NCBI RefSeq assembly: GCF_039522935.1
Contig: NZ_BAAAEI010000021.1
Span: 1 to 64,000, forward strand
Length of the DNA: 64,000 nucleotides
From: Bowmanella denitrificans
GTDB lineage: Bacteria > Pseudomonadota > Gammaproteobacteria > Enterobacterales > Alteromonadaceae
Direction of reading: 5' to 3'
The notes under the pieces are model-generated. The model was not told the DNA's origin, did no database searches, and was given only the letters and a program-made list of their open reading frames with translations. Shown here one piece after another: positions 34,083 through 42,817 of the stretch. The position numbers were made by a program, and so were the translations under genes. Numbering within the stretch: the stretch's first letter is position 1; every line of letters begins with the position of its first letter.

Positions 34083-35954
34083 ATGACTCTGGATTTAGCC
34101 CATTACCCCATTCTGGCTCTGGCCGATACACCGCAGCAATTACGTGAGCTGCCTCAGGATAAACTGCGCCAGTTGGCCAAGGAGCTGCGCCAATATCTGC
34201 TGACCTGTGTCAGTCAGAGCAGCGGCCATTTTGCCTCTGGATTGGGCACGGTAGAATTAACCGTGGCGCTGCACTATGTGTATAACACGCCCTTTGACCG
34301 ACTGATTTGGGATGTGGGCCACCAGGCCTATCCGCATAAAATTCTGACCGGACGAAGGGAACGCATGCCCAGTATCCGGCAAAAAGGTGGGCTGCACCCC
34401 TTCCCCTGGCCTTTGGAAAGTGAATTCGATACCTTTGCCGTCGGCCATTCCTCGACGTCCATCAGCGCCGCTTTAGGCATGGCGGTGGCGGCAGAAAAAG
34501 AAGGGTTGGGGCGAAAAACCGTTGCAGTAATTGGCGACGGTGCCATGACTGCGGGCATGGCGTTTGAGGCGATGAACCATGCTGGCGATATTAAAAAAGA
34601 CTTGTTAGTTGTACTCAACGACAACGAAATGTCGATTTCAGAGAATGTCGGAGCCCTTAACAGTCACCTGGCCAGGCTGCTGACCGGGCGTTTCTTTAAC
34701 TCCATTCGCGACGGCGGTAAAAAACTGCTCTCCAACGTACCTCCTATCAAGGAGTTTGCCAGCCGCGCCGAAGAACACATTAAAGGAATGGTGGTACCTG
34801 GTACCATATTCGAAGAGCTGGGCTTCAATTATATCGGCCCCATCGACGGCCATGATGTGAACGGTATGGTGGATACCCTGCGTAATATGCGCCAAATGAG
34901 TGGCCCGCATATTCTGCATGTGGTGACCAAAAAAGGTAAAGGCTACGAAGAAGCGGAAAAAGATCCGATTAAATTCCATGCCGTACCTAAATTTAACCCC
35001 AGTGACAACAGTCTGCCTAAAGCGAAAGCGTCAGGCCCGACCTTCTCGGCCATTTTTGGCAACTGGTTATGCGATATGGCCAGCAAGGATGAAAAGTTAA
35101 TGGCCGTTACACCCGCTATGCGTGAAGGCTCGGGTATGGTGAAGTTTTCCCAGCAGTATCCTGCGCAATATTTTGATGTGGCCATTGCCGAGCAACATGC
35201 GGTGACCTTTGCCGCAGGTTTAGCCAAAGAAGGCTATAACGCTGTGGTGGCCATTTATTCCACCTTCCTGCAGCGTGCCTACGATCAGTTGATCCATGAT
35301 GTGGCACTGCAAAACCTGCCGGTGCTTTTTGCCGTTGATCGCGCCGGACTGGTGGGAGCGGATGGCCCTACCCATCAGGGTGCTTTCGATATTCCGTTTA
35401 TGCGCTGTATTCCCAATATGCTGATTATGACGCCGTCAGATGAAGATCAGTGCCGCCAGATGCTGTATACCGGCCATCTGCATAACGGTCCTGCGGCAGT
35501 AAGATACCCTCGTGGTCAAGGTATGGGCGTGGCAGTACAAGAACAAATGCAGGCCCTGGAGCTTGGCAAAGGCAAAGTGTTACGGGAGGGCCAGGACATT
35601 GCCATTCTTAACTTTGGCACTTTGCTGCCCGGTGCACTACAGGCAGCAGAAAAACTCAATGCCACGGTGGCAGATATGCGCTTTGTCAAACCTTTAGACG
35701 ATGCGCTGATTAAACAATTGGCCCAGCAGCACAAATTGCTGGTCACATTGGAAGACGGTGCCATTCAAGGTGGTGCGGGCAGCGCAGTGGGTGAATCATT
35801 GCACCGCCAGCAATTGAGCAGCCGCTTACTGACACTTGGCCTGCCCGACAGTTTTATTATGCAGGGCACGCAGGAAGAGATGTATGCAGAACTGCAAATC
35901 GACGGCCCTGGCATACAAGCTCAGGTCCAGGCTTTTCTAACCACCCCAAATTAA
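34083..35954 (+). CDS. dxs: 1-deoxy-D-xylulose-5-phosphate synthase
   Basis: A 623-residue thiamine-diphosphate enzyme making DXP from pyruvate and glyceraldehyde-3-phosphate, the first step of the MEP isoprenoid pathway (and of thiamine and pyridoxal synthesis). G-D-G-A-M-T-A-G-M-A-F-E starts the ThDP motif, ending N-D-N-E-M-S-I-S. The transketolase domain (D-V-A-I-A-E-Q-H-A-V-T-F-A-A-G) and the C-terminal domain are complete. I chose the ATG at 34083; a GTG two codons earlier is possible. A hairpin with weak T-run follows the stop. Confidence 0.97.
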   Translation: MTLDLAHYPILALADTPQQLRELPQDKLRQLAKELRQYLLTCVSQSSGHFASGLGTVELTVALHYVYNTPFDRLIWDVGHQAYPHKILTGRRERMPSIRQKGGLHPFPWPLESEFDTFAVGHSSTSISAALGMAVAAEKEGLGRKTVAVIGDGAMTAGMAFEAMNHAGDIKKDLLVVLNDNEMSISENVGALNSHLARLLTGRFFNSIRDGGKKLLSNVPPIKEFASRAEEHIKGMVVPGTIFEELGFNYIGPIDGHDVNGMVDTLRNMRQMSGPHILHVVTKKGKGYEEAEKDPIKFHAVPKFNPSDNSLPKAKASGPTFSAIFGNWLCDMASKDEKLMAVTPAMREGSGMVKFSQQYPAQYFDVAIAEQHAVTFAAGLAKEGYNAVVAIYSTFLQRAYDQLIHDVALQNLPVLFAVDRAGLVGADGPTHQGAFDIPFMRCIPNMLIMTPSDEDQCRQMLYTGHLHNGPAAVRYPRGQGMGVAVQEQMQALELGKGKVLREGQDIAILNFGTLLPGALQAAEKLNATVADMRFVKPLDDALIKQLAQQHKLLVTLEDGAIQGGAGSAVGESLHRQQLSSRLLTLGLPDSFIMQGTQEEMYAELQIDGPGIQAQVQAFLTTPN

Positions 35955-35964
35955 CGTCTCCAGC

Positions 35965-35990
35965 AGATGCCGGGTAGTCCGGCATCTTGT
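35965..35990 (+). terminator. Probable terminator of the xseB-ispA-dxs operon
   Basis: AGATGCCGG-GTAGT-CCGGCATCT (35965-35987) is a perfect 9-bp stem with a 5-base loop, 10 bases after the dxs stop. It is followed by TGTTCT, a short U-rich tail. Confidence 0.65.
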
Positions 35991-36036
35991 TCTAGCGCCC
36001 ACCTCACAACTTAAAATCATTACAGCCAGTTGACGA

Positions 36037-36300
36037 TATTTGTTACTTTCGCTGGCTAAAGGAGAAGGCTTGCAAGGTATGGCAAGAGGCTTTCTGGTCA
36101 GCGGCGTCAACAACGTTATCGCTACGCTGTGGCCAATTTCGGATAAAGTTTCCGCTGAATTTATGCTGAGTTTCTATCGATATCTGGGGGATTCAAAAGA
36201 CTATGCTAAAGCGCTACAACAGACCCAGATAGAATTTGCCAGCAATCCTCGTTACCGCCATCCTTTTTATTGGGCGGCTTATACGCATTACGCTAAATAA
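36037..36300 (+). pseudogene. C-terminal remnant of a CHAT-domain (caspase-like) protein
   Basis: An open stretch of about 87 codons, starting at a TTG without a ribosome site, encodes G-E-G-L-Q-G-M-A-R-G-F-L-V-S-G-V-N-N-V-I-A-T-L-W. An F-M-L-S-F-Y-R-Y-L and H-P-F-Y-W-A-A-Y ending follows. This is the typical C-terminal part of a CHAT peptidase domain. The upstream half with the catalytic His and the S-A-C-x-T motif is absent: the sequence before it is non-coding and reaches the dxs terminator within 50 bases. It is therefore a truncated gene remnant, probably left after deletion. It could be expressed only if a start exists that I cannot see. Confidence 0.7.
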
Positions 36301-36365
36301 GTCTTAGAGAGCCACATTTAGCGCCGGTGGTATGGTCTATCCAAACCAACGCCAAGAGGCGACGA

Positions 36366-36899
36366 TTACACCCAGCCCAGATAAATAAGCCCGTGCAGGC
36401 TCAGGCAGGCCAGTATGCCAGCCAGAATATCGTCCAGCATAATACCCAGACCGCCATGAATATGCTTATCCAGATAGCTGATGGGCCAGGGTTTAACAAT
36501 ATCGAACAGACGAAATAGAATGAATCCAGCCACCAGCGTGGTTAGATTGACAGGCGCCAGCATAAAGGTCAGCAACATGCCGGCCACTTCATCCCAGACG
36601 ATAGCACTATGGTCGTGCACCCCCATATCCCTGGCGGTTTTACCGCAGATCCAGACGCCGGCCACGCAAGCCGCCAAGGTCACAAGCAAATAAAGCGCAC
36701 TGCCGCTAAAAGCGGCCAGTAAAACCAGCGGCACGGCGGCAAGACTGCCAAATGTACCAGGTGCCCAGGGTGCCAGGCCTGAGCCAAATCCAAGCGCCAG
36801 GAAATGGGCAGGATTTTTCAGACTTAGTAAATGTACAGGATTGGATTTAGCTGAAGTGCTGATAGCCTTGTCCTTCAAAGGCGTAACGCTCCTTGCCAT
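36366..36899 (-). CDS. pgpA: Phosphatidylglycerophosphatase A
   Basis: A 177-residue inner-membrane enzyme that dephosphorylates phosphatidylglycerophosphate to phosphatidylglycerol. It contains G-S-G-L-A-P-W-A-P-G-T-F-G-S-L, H-D-H-S-A-I-V-W-D-E-V-A-G-M and L-D-D-I-L-A-G, the conserved acidic sites of PgpA, and about four hydrophobic segments. The start is taken at the ATG at 36899, inside the end of thiL (53-base overlap); E. coli pgpA also follows thiL and overlaps it. It is the last gene of the nrdR-rib-nusB-thiL operon. Confidence 0.93.
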   Translation of the reverse strand: MARSVTPLKDKAISTSAKSNPVHLLSLKNPAHFLALGFGSGLAPWAPGTFGSLAAVPLVLLAAFSGSALYLLVTLAACVAGVWICGKTARDMGVHDHSAIVWDEVAGMLLTFMLAPVNLTTLVAGFILFRLFDIVKPWPISYLDKHIHGGLGIMLDDILAGILACLSLHGLIYLGWV

Positions 36900-37809
36900 C
36901 GCGCAGTTCCAGTTTCCCCTGCACACCGTTTAATTGGCCGATACAGGTGACCGACACACTGGCCGTGGTCATCGCCAGGTCCAGATTGCCTTTCTGCTCT
37001 TCGGATACGCTAAACAATAGTTCGTAGTCGTCACCGGCGGTTAGTGCATAACGCAGTGCCTGCTCCCCGGCAACGCTGTCGCGCATGGCCTCTGACAAGG
37101 GCAATTTGTCCACCTGCAATATCGCACCGCAATTTGATGCCTGCATAATATGCCGTAGATCAGCAATCAGGCCATCGGATATATCGATACAGCTGCTGGC
37201 GATGCGCCTTAACATCGTTCCTACCAGTACTCTAGGGGTAGGGTAATTCAGACGGTTGGCAACGAAATTACGATGCTTTGGTGGTACATCCATTTTCCCC
37301 TGCAGCATATCCAGCCCTAATCCGGCATCTCCCAGGGTACCGGTAACATACAACCAGTCTCCTGGCTTAGCTTTGGCACGGGTCAAGGCCTGATCTTTAG
37401 GCACAAAGCCCTGTGCTGTCAGGGTAATACTGAGAGGCCCTTTTACGGTATCACCACCGATCAATTGCACCGAGTAATATTCAGTCAGTTCCTGCATTCC
37501 CAAAGAGAACTCGTCCAGCCACTGCTCATCCACATTGGGCATGGCCAGTGACAGGCTAATCCAGGCAGGCTCCGCCCCCATGGCGGCCAAATCGCTGAGA
37601 TTGACCGCCACCGCTTTATGGGCAATGGCCCTGGCGGGGGTGTTTTCGGGAAAATGCACACCACTGACCAAAGTGTCAGTGGTCACTGCCAGGGACTGAT
37701 TTTGCGGCACATTGACAATGGCGCAATCGTCCCCTATTCCCAATTGCACGTCCCGGCGCACATGGCTACGCGGTTTGAAATACTGGGCAATAATGTCGAA
37801 TTCTTTCAC
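36847..37809 (-). CDS. thiL: Thiamine-monophosphate kinase
   Basis: A 320-residue ATP-dependent kinase making thiamine diphosphate from thiamine monophosphate. It begins M-K-E-F-D-I-I and has G-I-G-D-D-C-A-I-V (metal/ATP site), N-L-S-D-L-A-A-M-G-A-E-P and the C-terminal T-A-G-D-D-Y-E-L-L-F motif. It starts five bases after the nusB stop. Together with dxs and thiI nearby, it links the window to thiamine supply, although the thi biosynthesis operon itself is absent. Confidence 0.97.
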   Translation of the reverse strand: MKEFDIIAQYFKPRSHVRRDVQLGIGDDCAIVNVPQNQSLAVTTDTLVSGVHFPENTPARAIAHKAVAVNLSDLAAMGAEPAWISLSLAMPNVDEQWLDEFSLGMQELTEYYSVQLIGGDTVKGPLSITLTAQGFVPKDQALTRAKAKPGDWLYVTGTLGDAGLGLDMLQGKMDVPPKHRNFVANRLNYPTPRVLVGTMLRRIASSCIDISDGLIADLRHIMQASNCGAILQVDKLPLSEAMRDSVAGEQALRYALTAGDDYELLFSVSEEQKGNLDLAMTTASVSVTCIGQLNGVQGKLELRDGKERYAFEGQGYQHFS

Positions 37810-37814
37810 AGGAA

Positions 37815-38237
37815 TCAGGCTTGCTCGTGTTTGCGCAGGGTACGAACCGCTTTGTCCAGCACCCCGTTAACGAATTTATGACTCTCTTCGGCACCAAAAG
37901 CCTTAGCAAGTTCAATGGCTTCGTTAATCACTACCTTGTATGGCACGTCAACACGCTTTACCAGCTCATAGGTAGCCAGACGCAGAATGGCTTTTTCCAC
38001 AGGGTCCAGCTCTTCTGGCAAACGCCCCAGGTAAGGGCGAATTTTCGCATCAAGCTCGGCGCTGTCATTGATTACGGCGCGCAGCAGTTCTTGAAAAAAT
38101 GCCAGGTCTACCTTGGTCATGTCATTGGTAGACGCCAGGTGCAGTTCAATCTGGTGGGCTGAATTTTTTGACATCTGCCAGGAATAAATACCTTGCAGCG
38201 CCAGTTCTCTAGCCTTACGACGGGAAGATGGTTTCAC
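37815..38237 (-). CDS. nusB: Transcription antitermination factor NusB
   Basis: A 140-residue helical RNA-binding protein: A-R-E-L-A-L-Q-G-I-Y-S-W-Q near the start, the conserved L-D-P-V-E-K-A-I-L-R-L-A-T-Y-E-L centre and V-V-I-N-E-A-I-E-L-A-K-A-F-G near the end. With NusE (S10) it binds boxA of rRNA leaders. It follows ribH with a 3-base gap, the standard ribH-nusB-thiL-pgpA order. Confidence 0.97.
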   Translation of the reverse strand: MKPSSRRKARELALQGIYSWQMSKNSAHQIELHLASTNDMTKVDLAFFQELLRAVINDSAELDAKIRPYLGRLPEELDPVEKAILRLATYELVKRVDVPYKVVINEAIELAKAFGAEESHKFVNGVLDKAVRTLRKHEQA

Positions 38238-38240
38238 CGC

Positions 38241-38714
38241 TCAGACTCCTTCGATCTGGTCGATGACATTGACCATTTCCAGTGCGCCCATCGCCGCTTC
38301 AGCACCTTTGTTACCCGCCTTGGTACCTGAACGCTCAATGGCCTGCTCAATACTGTCGGTAGTGATAACGCCAAAGGCTACAGGAATACCAAATTCTAAC
38401 GATACCTGCGCCAGGCCTTTGTTACATTCACCAGCCACGAAATCAAAATGTGGGGTACCACCGCGAATAACGGCTCCAAGGGCAATAATGGCATCAAACT
38501 TTTGCTTTTCGGCCAATTTTTTAGCCACCACTGGAAGCTCATAAGCACCAGGCACCCGTACCAGAGTGATATCCTGATCATTGACCTCACCTACCCGCTC
38601 CAGCGTGTCCAGGGCGCCTTCCACCAGGCTTTCCACTACAAAACTGTTGAATCTGGACACAACAACGGCAAATTTCTTGCCGGTGGCGCGCAGGTTACCT
38701 TCGATGATATTCAT
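38241..38714 (-). CDS. ribH: 6,7-dimethyl-8-ribityllumazine synthase
   Basis: A 157-residue enzyme condensing the RibA/D product with 3,4-dihydroxy-2-butanone-4-phosphate. It has V-V-S-R-F-N near the start, V-P-G-A-Y-E-L-P and G-A-V-I-R-G-G-T-P-H-F-D-F-V-A (active-site His) in the middle, and N-K-G-A-E-A-A near the end. It probably forms a large capsid-like oligomer as in the family. It lies 110 bases after ribBX in the same operon; this is the longest gap in the operon and might carry an internal promoter. Confidence 0.97.
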   Translation of the reverse strand: MNIIEGNLRATGKKFAVVVSRFNSFVVESLVEGALDTLERVGEVNDQDITLVRVPGAYELPVVAKKLAEKQKFDAIIALGAVIRGGTPHFDFVAGECNKGLAQVSLEFGIPVAFGVITTDSIEQAIERSGTKAGNKGAEAAMGALEMVNVIDQIEGV

Positions 38715-38824
38715 GCTCTATCCCCATAATCAAAACGGCGCGTATCATACCACAGCCGCCGTTTAGGTGAATGGCTAAAATTACAGGCAGGCTGGATGGA
38801 ATATGGTTTCCATCCAGGTTGAGC

Positions 38825-39931
38825 TTAATTCACGTATTCCACCACTTCCAGGCCAAAGCCGGATAATGCATGATACTTCTTCGGTTTGCTTAGCAGCCGC
38901 ATCTTACGCACCCCAAGAGACGCTAGAATTTGGCAGCCCACTCCGACTGTTCGGGATGTTCCAGTCCAACCTGGTGCAGGCGCTTGTTCACCTTTATCCT
39001 CGGCTTCAAACTGGCGAACCTTGGCAATCAAATCCTGATTGGATTCTTCCTTACCCAGAATCAACAGCACACCGCCTTCATCGGCGATACGCGCCATAGC
39101 CTGATGCAGGCCCATGCTGCGATCTAATGAGCGCTGGGACGCCAGTAAGTCGCCAAAGGTATCGTGCAGGTGCACCCGCACCAGTGCTGGCACATCCCCC
39201 TCAATACTGCCTTTGCGCAGGGCAAAATGCAGTTGATCATCGATTTCATCTTTATAGGTAATCAGGTCAAACTCACCAAACTCAGTGGGCAGGCGGCACT
39301 CTGCCACTTTTTCAATGGTGGTTTCATTGAGGTTCCGGTACTCAATCAAATCGGCAATAGTACCAATCTTTATGCCGTGCTTTTCGGCGAACTTTTCCAG
39401 CTCCGGGCGCCGGGCCATGCTGCCGTCGTCATTGAGAATTTCAACAATCACGGCGGCAGGCTCAGCCCCGGCTAACCGTGCCAGGTCAACTCCGGCTTCG
39501 GTATGTCCAGCCCGATTCAGTACTCCCCCATCTTTGGCAATCAACGGAAATATATGTCCGGGCTGAACTATATCACCGGCTTTAGCATCAGGTGCCACTG
39601 CAGCCAACACGGTGCGCGCGCGATCAGCGGCAGAAATCCCGGTGGTAACACCACTGGCCGCTTCAATGGAAACGGTAAAATTTGTGGAAAACTGTGCACC
39701 GTTGTTGGTCACCATCAACGGCAGGTTCAGGCGTTTACAACGCTCCGCCGTCATTGGCAAACAGACCAGGCCCCGTGCATGGGTCACCATAAAGTTAATG
39801 GCCTGCGGCGTAACATGTTGCGCCGCCATAATCAGATCACCTTCATTTTCCCGATCCTCATCGTCCATCAGGATCACCATTTTGCCCTGACGGATATCGT
39901 CAATCAGTTCCTGGGTGCTATTCAGTGCCAT
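38825..39931 (-). CDS. ribBX: RibBX: DHBP synthase with degenerate GTP cyclohydrolase II domain
   Basis: A 368-residue two-domain protein. Residues about 1-200 are a full 3,4-dihydroxy-2-butanone-4-phosphate synthase (D-D-E-D-R-E-N-E-G-D, R-A-G-H-T-E-A). The C-terminal part resembles RibA, but it lacks the zinc-binding Cys cluster: where active RibA has S-E-C-L-T-G-D and a C-D-C pair, this has H-L-H-D-T-F-G-D-L-L-A-S-Q-R-S-L-D. It should therefore not hydrolyse GTP, as described for RibBX hybrids of gammaproteobacteria. A separate RibA is expected elsewhere. The ATG follows GGAG. No FMN riboswitch is seen in front. Confidence 0.93.
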   Translation of the reverse strand: MALNSTQELIDDIRQGKMVILMDDEDRENEGDLIMAAQHVTPQAINFMVTHARGLVCLPMTAERCKRLNLPLMVTNNGAQFSTNFTVSIEAASGVTTGISAADRARTVLAAVAPDAKAGDIVQPGHIFPLIAKDGGVLNRAGHTEAGVDLARLAGAEPAAVIVEILNDDGSMARRPELEKFAEKHGIKIGTIADLIEYRNLNETTIEKVAECRLPTEFGEFDLITYKDEIDDQLHFALRKGSIEGDVPALVRVHLHDTFGDLLASQRSLDRSMGLHQAMARIADEGGVLLILGKEESNQDLIAKVRQFEAEDKGEQAPAPGWTGTSRTVGVGCQILASLGVRKMRLLSKPKKYHALSGFGLEVVEYVN

Positions 39932-39993
39932 AGTCTCCACTCAATTTTGTAGGGTAAATCTGCTACCGATTTGTCGGCAGCCTCGTTGTATCG

Positions 39994-40662
39994 TTAGCGG
40001 CCTTTTAAATATCCGTGTTCGGCTAAAAACGCCATACTGATGTCTTTTTTGGCCCCCGATTGTGCGGCCTTTTCTCCCAGCAACAAACGTTCTAAATAGC
40101 GGGCAACCACATCAACTTCAAGGTTAACTTTAGTGCCGGATTGATAATCACCTATATTGGTTTCTTTCAAGGTATGGGGCACCAAGGTCAGCATAAATCT
40201 GGCGCCGTCCAAATCGTTTACCGTCAAGCTGACACCATCCACGGTAATTGAGCCTTTCTGTGCAATATAGCGGGCCAGCTCATCCGGCGCCTGTACCCAT
40301 ATTTCCACCGCACGGGCGCTGCTTTGCACAGATAAAATGTCACCCACCCCATCCACATGCCCACTGACAATATGTCCGCCAAAACGGGTAGACGCCAGCA
40401 TGGCTTTTTCCAGATTCACCCTCTGTCCCACCTTGTAATGAGCAAACCCGGAGCGTTTCAGGGTTTCTGCGGAAAGATCGGCCACATAGTGCTGCGACGA
40501 AAAATCTACCACTGTCAGGCACACACCATTAGTGGCAATACTGTCCCCCAGTGCCACGTCGCTCATATCCAGTTTGCCGCTATCAACGGTCAAACGCACA
40601 TCACCACCGGTGGGCTCAATGGCGCGAATATGACCAACGGCCTGAATAATACCTGTAAACAT
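39994..40662 (-). CDS. ribE: Riboflavin synthase alpha subunit
   Basis: A 222-residue enzyme forming riboflavin from two lumazine molecules. Two internally repeated lumazine-binding halves are present: M-F-T-G-I-I-Q-A-V-G at the start, N-G-V-C-L-T-V in the first half, and G-S-I-T-V-D-G-V-S-L-T-V in the second. G-G-H-I-V-S-G-H-V-D-G-V-G links them. It starts three bases after the ribD stop in the riboflavin operon. Confidence 0.97.
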   Translation of the reverse strand: MFTGIIQAVGHIRAIEPTGGDVRLTVDSGKLDMSDVALGDSIATNGVCLTVVDFSSQHYVADLSAETLKRSGFAHYKVGQRVNLEKAMLASTRFGGHIVSGHVDGVGDILSVQSSARAVEIWVQAPDELARYIAQKGSITVDGVSLTVNDLDGARFMLTLVPHTLKETNIGDYQSGTKVNLEVDVVARYLERLLLGEKAAQSGAKKDISMAFLAEHGYLKGR

Positions 40663-40665
40663 AGG

Positions 40666-41796
40666 TTACTCCGTTTGGGAAGATGGATAGACAACTTGGG
40701 CGGTCAGGCGCAGATCCTCGCCCACTTGGCGAATATCCTGCCAGCGCAGGGCAATGGCTTGCTGCATATGACTCAGACTTGGCATCAGTGCCAAACCCTT
40801 TGCCTTATCCCCCATGATCTTGGGCGCCTGATACAGCATCAATGTATCAACCAGCTTATATTCTAACAGTGCACCGGCCAGCGCCGCGCCTGCTTCCACC
40901 CACAAATTGTTCACCCCGGACTCGGCCAAATGGGTCAACAGTGCGGGCAAGCTCACCCGCTTGCCCTTTTCCTGACAATGCCACTGACGAACCTGTTTAG
41001 GGTACAAATGGGGGCTAACTGACTTGTTCGCAAGCAGAATCGGCCCAGGCAAACTAAACAAACGATATTCTGGGGTGAGCTGGTTACGGCTGTCGACGAT
41101 AACCCGCAGAGGCTGACGTACAACCGGGGTATCTATGCCCAACTGATTTGCATCAAGTCGCACGTTCAGCATGGGATCATCAATCATCACGGTGCCTGAG
41201 CCGGTTAAAATGGCACAGCTTTTCGCCCTTTCACGCTGCACATCCAAACGTGCTTGTTCACTGGTAATCCACTGACTGTGGCCATTTTCCATCGCGGTTT
41301 TGCCATCCAGACTGGCCGCCAGCTTCAGTGTCACCAAGGGCCGTCCCTGCGTCATTCGTTGAATAAATCCTGCGTTCAGGGCTTCGGCCTGACTTTTCAA
41401 CAGGCCGACCTGTACATCAATTCCGGCATCTTGCAGCATTTGCAGACCACGTCCCGCGACCTGCGGGTTAGGGTCCTGCATAGCGGCCACCACACGTTTG
41501 ATGCCGGCTTTAATCAAACCTTCAGCACAAGGGGGCGTGCGCCCATAATGACTGCATGGCTCCAACGTTACATAGGCAGTAGCTCCTTTGGCGTTATCCC
41601 CGGCTTGTCTTAGGGCAAACACCTCTGCATGTGGGCCACCAGCCTGCTGATGCCAGCCTTCTCCAACCAGTTCACCTTGGGCAGAAACAATCACACAGCC
41701 AACGTTTGGATTAGGTGAGGTGGTATAACGCCCTTTTTCTGCCAGTTGCAAGGCATTAGCCATCCATTGATGCTCGGCTTGGCTGAATTGCGACAT
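40666..41796 (-). CDS. ribD: Bifunctional riboflavin deaminase/reductase
   Basis: A 376-residue enzyme with two domains. The cytidine-deaminase-like part has zinc ligands H56-A-E58 and Cys81/Cys90 (P-C-S-H-Y-G-R-T-P-P-C). The C-terminal NADPH reductase begins at about 150 (V-T-L-K-L-A-A-S-L-D-G-K). It deaminates and reduces the pyrimidine intermediate of riboflavin synthesis. The ATG at 41796 overlaps the nrdR stop region (TGACATG), so the two are coupled. Confidence 0.97.
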   Translation of the reverse strand: MSQFSQAEHQWMANALQLAEKGRYTTSPNPNVGCVIVSAQGELVGEGWHQQAGGPHAEVFALRQAGDNAKGATAYVTLEPCSHYGRTPPCAEGLIKAGIKRVVAAMQDPNPQVAGRGLQMLQDAGIDVQVGLLKSQAEALNAGFIQRMTQGRPLVTLKLAASLDGKTAMENGHSQWITSEQARLDVQRERAKSCAILTGSGTVMIDDPMLNVRLDANQLGIDTPVVRQPLRVIVDSRNQLTPEYRLFSLPGPILLANKSVSPHLYPKQVRQWHCQEKGKRVSLPALLTHLAESGVNNLWVEAGAALAGALLEYKLVDTLMLYQAPKIMGDKAKGLALMPSLSHMQQAIALRWQDIRQVGEDLRLTAQVVYPSSQTE

Positions 41797-41797
41797 G

Positions 41798-42247
41798 TCA
41801 GTCTCCCAAACGGGCGATTTCTTCACCGAACTCGCGAATATCTTCGAAGGAGCGGTACACCGAGGCAAAGCGCACATAGGCCACTTTGTCCAACTCCTTT
41901 AGTTCATTCATAATGACATTGCCGATCAGTTTACTGTCCACCTCGCGTTCACCTGTGGCGCGTAGCGTAGACATCACCCGGTTAACACACTTCTCTACTT
42001 GTTCTGTACTGACTGGGCGTTTCTCAAGTGCACGCTGCAAACCGGCGCGCAGCTTTTCTTCGTTAAAGGGTTCGCGAGAGCCGTCACGTTTCACGACCTT
42101 GGGCATCACCAGCTCGGCGGTTTCGAATGTGGTAAATCGTTCGTGGCATTTAAGGCATTCACGACGACGACGGATCTGATGGCCATCGGCCACCAGTCGG
42201 GAATCAATTACCTTGGTTTCCTGTTCAGAACAAAAGGGACAATACAT
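41798..42247 (-). CDS. nrdR: Ribonucleotide reductase repressor NrdR
   Basis: A 149-residue ATP/dATP-sensing repressor. An N-terminal zinc ribbon has Cys3/Cys6 (M-Y-C-P-F-C) and Cys31/Cys34 (C-L-K-C), followed by R-R-R-R-E and an ATP-cone (K-R-D-G-S-R-E-P-F). The ATG at 42247 (GGAG before it) gives the same length as E. coli NrdR. It leads the riboflavin operon, as in many proteobacteria. It controls nrd operons elsewhere by binding NrdR boxes. Confidence 0.97.
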   Translation of the reverse strand: MYCPFCSEQETKVIDSRLVADGHQIRRRRECLKCHERFTTFETAELVMPKVVKRDGSREPFNEEKLRAGLQRALEKRPVSTEQVEKCVNRVMSTLRATGEREVDSKLIGNVIMNELKELDKVAYVRFASVYRSFEDIREFGEEIARLGD

Positions 42248-42365
42248 GGTCACTCCAGGAAGGAAAATTCTGCCACCGACAAGCTCTCACAGTTGTAGAG
42301 CCTGGCAGCCGCCGCTAAGCTATCAAAAAAACGCTTCGGATAACAGTCATAGAGGCCCAGGCATC

Positions 42366-42809
42366 ATGAGAATACTATTAATGTCAGCTTTGCTTGCCAT
42401 AGCTTATCCCTCAGCGGCAGCAACCTGTGACAACTTAGGCGCATTATCCTGGTTGTTGGGGCAGTGGCAGATGCAAAAAGGCGACAAAACCTTGTGGGAA
42501 AACTGGCAAAAAGTCAGTGACAACAGTTTTGAGGGGCACGCAGGCAGCAACAGTAGCAAAGGACAAAGCAGTGAAGATTTGCGTCTGCTGGTGATGCAAG
42601 GTCAAATCTTTTATCTGGCCAAGGTCAGTGAAAATGCGCTGCCCGTTGCCTTCGCATTACAATATTGCACTGAGAATAGTGCCACTTTTGTCAACGCAGG
42701 TCACGACTTCCCTCAGCGCCTGCATTACCGGCTAGACGGTCAGCAATTGCATATCAGAGTGGAAGACTTACAGAGCAAGGGCTTTACCCTGCTTTTTCAA
42801 CCCAGATAA
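42366..42809 (+). CDS. DUF6265-like exported protein
   Basis: A 147-residue protein with a signal peptide of about 19 residues (L-L-M-S-A-L-L-A-I-A-Y-P-S-A-A-A). The mature part begins L-G-A-L-S-W-L-L-G-Q-W and continues with W-E-N-W-Q-K-V-S-D-N-S-F-E-G and F-V-N-A-G-H-D-F-P-Q-R-L-H-Y. This calycin-like pattern matches the DUF6265 family. Function unknown; a small lipocalin-like barrel in the periplasm is likely. The frame upstream of 42366 overlaps nrdR and is not used. It is convergent with the porin gene. Confidence 0.82.
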   Translation: MRILLMSALLAIAYPSAAATCDNLGALSWLLGQWQMQKGDKTLWENWQKVSDNSFEGHAGSNSSKGQSSEDLRLLVMQGQIFYLAKVSENALPVAFALQYCTENSATFVNAGHDFPQRLHYRLDGQQLHIRVEDLQSKGFTLLFQPR

Positions 42810-42817
42810 TGCGGATA

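Noticed and set aside
39932..39993. FMN riboswitch before ribBX
   Set aside because: I looked for the conserved AGGG...CGGCGGT core here and upstream of nrdR (42248-42365) and found none. The gap is too short to hold the element.
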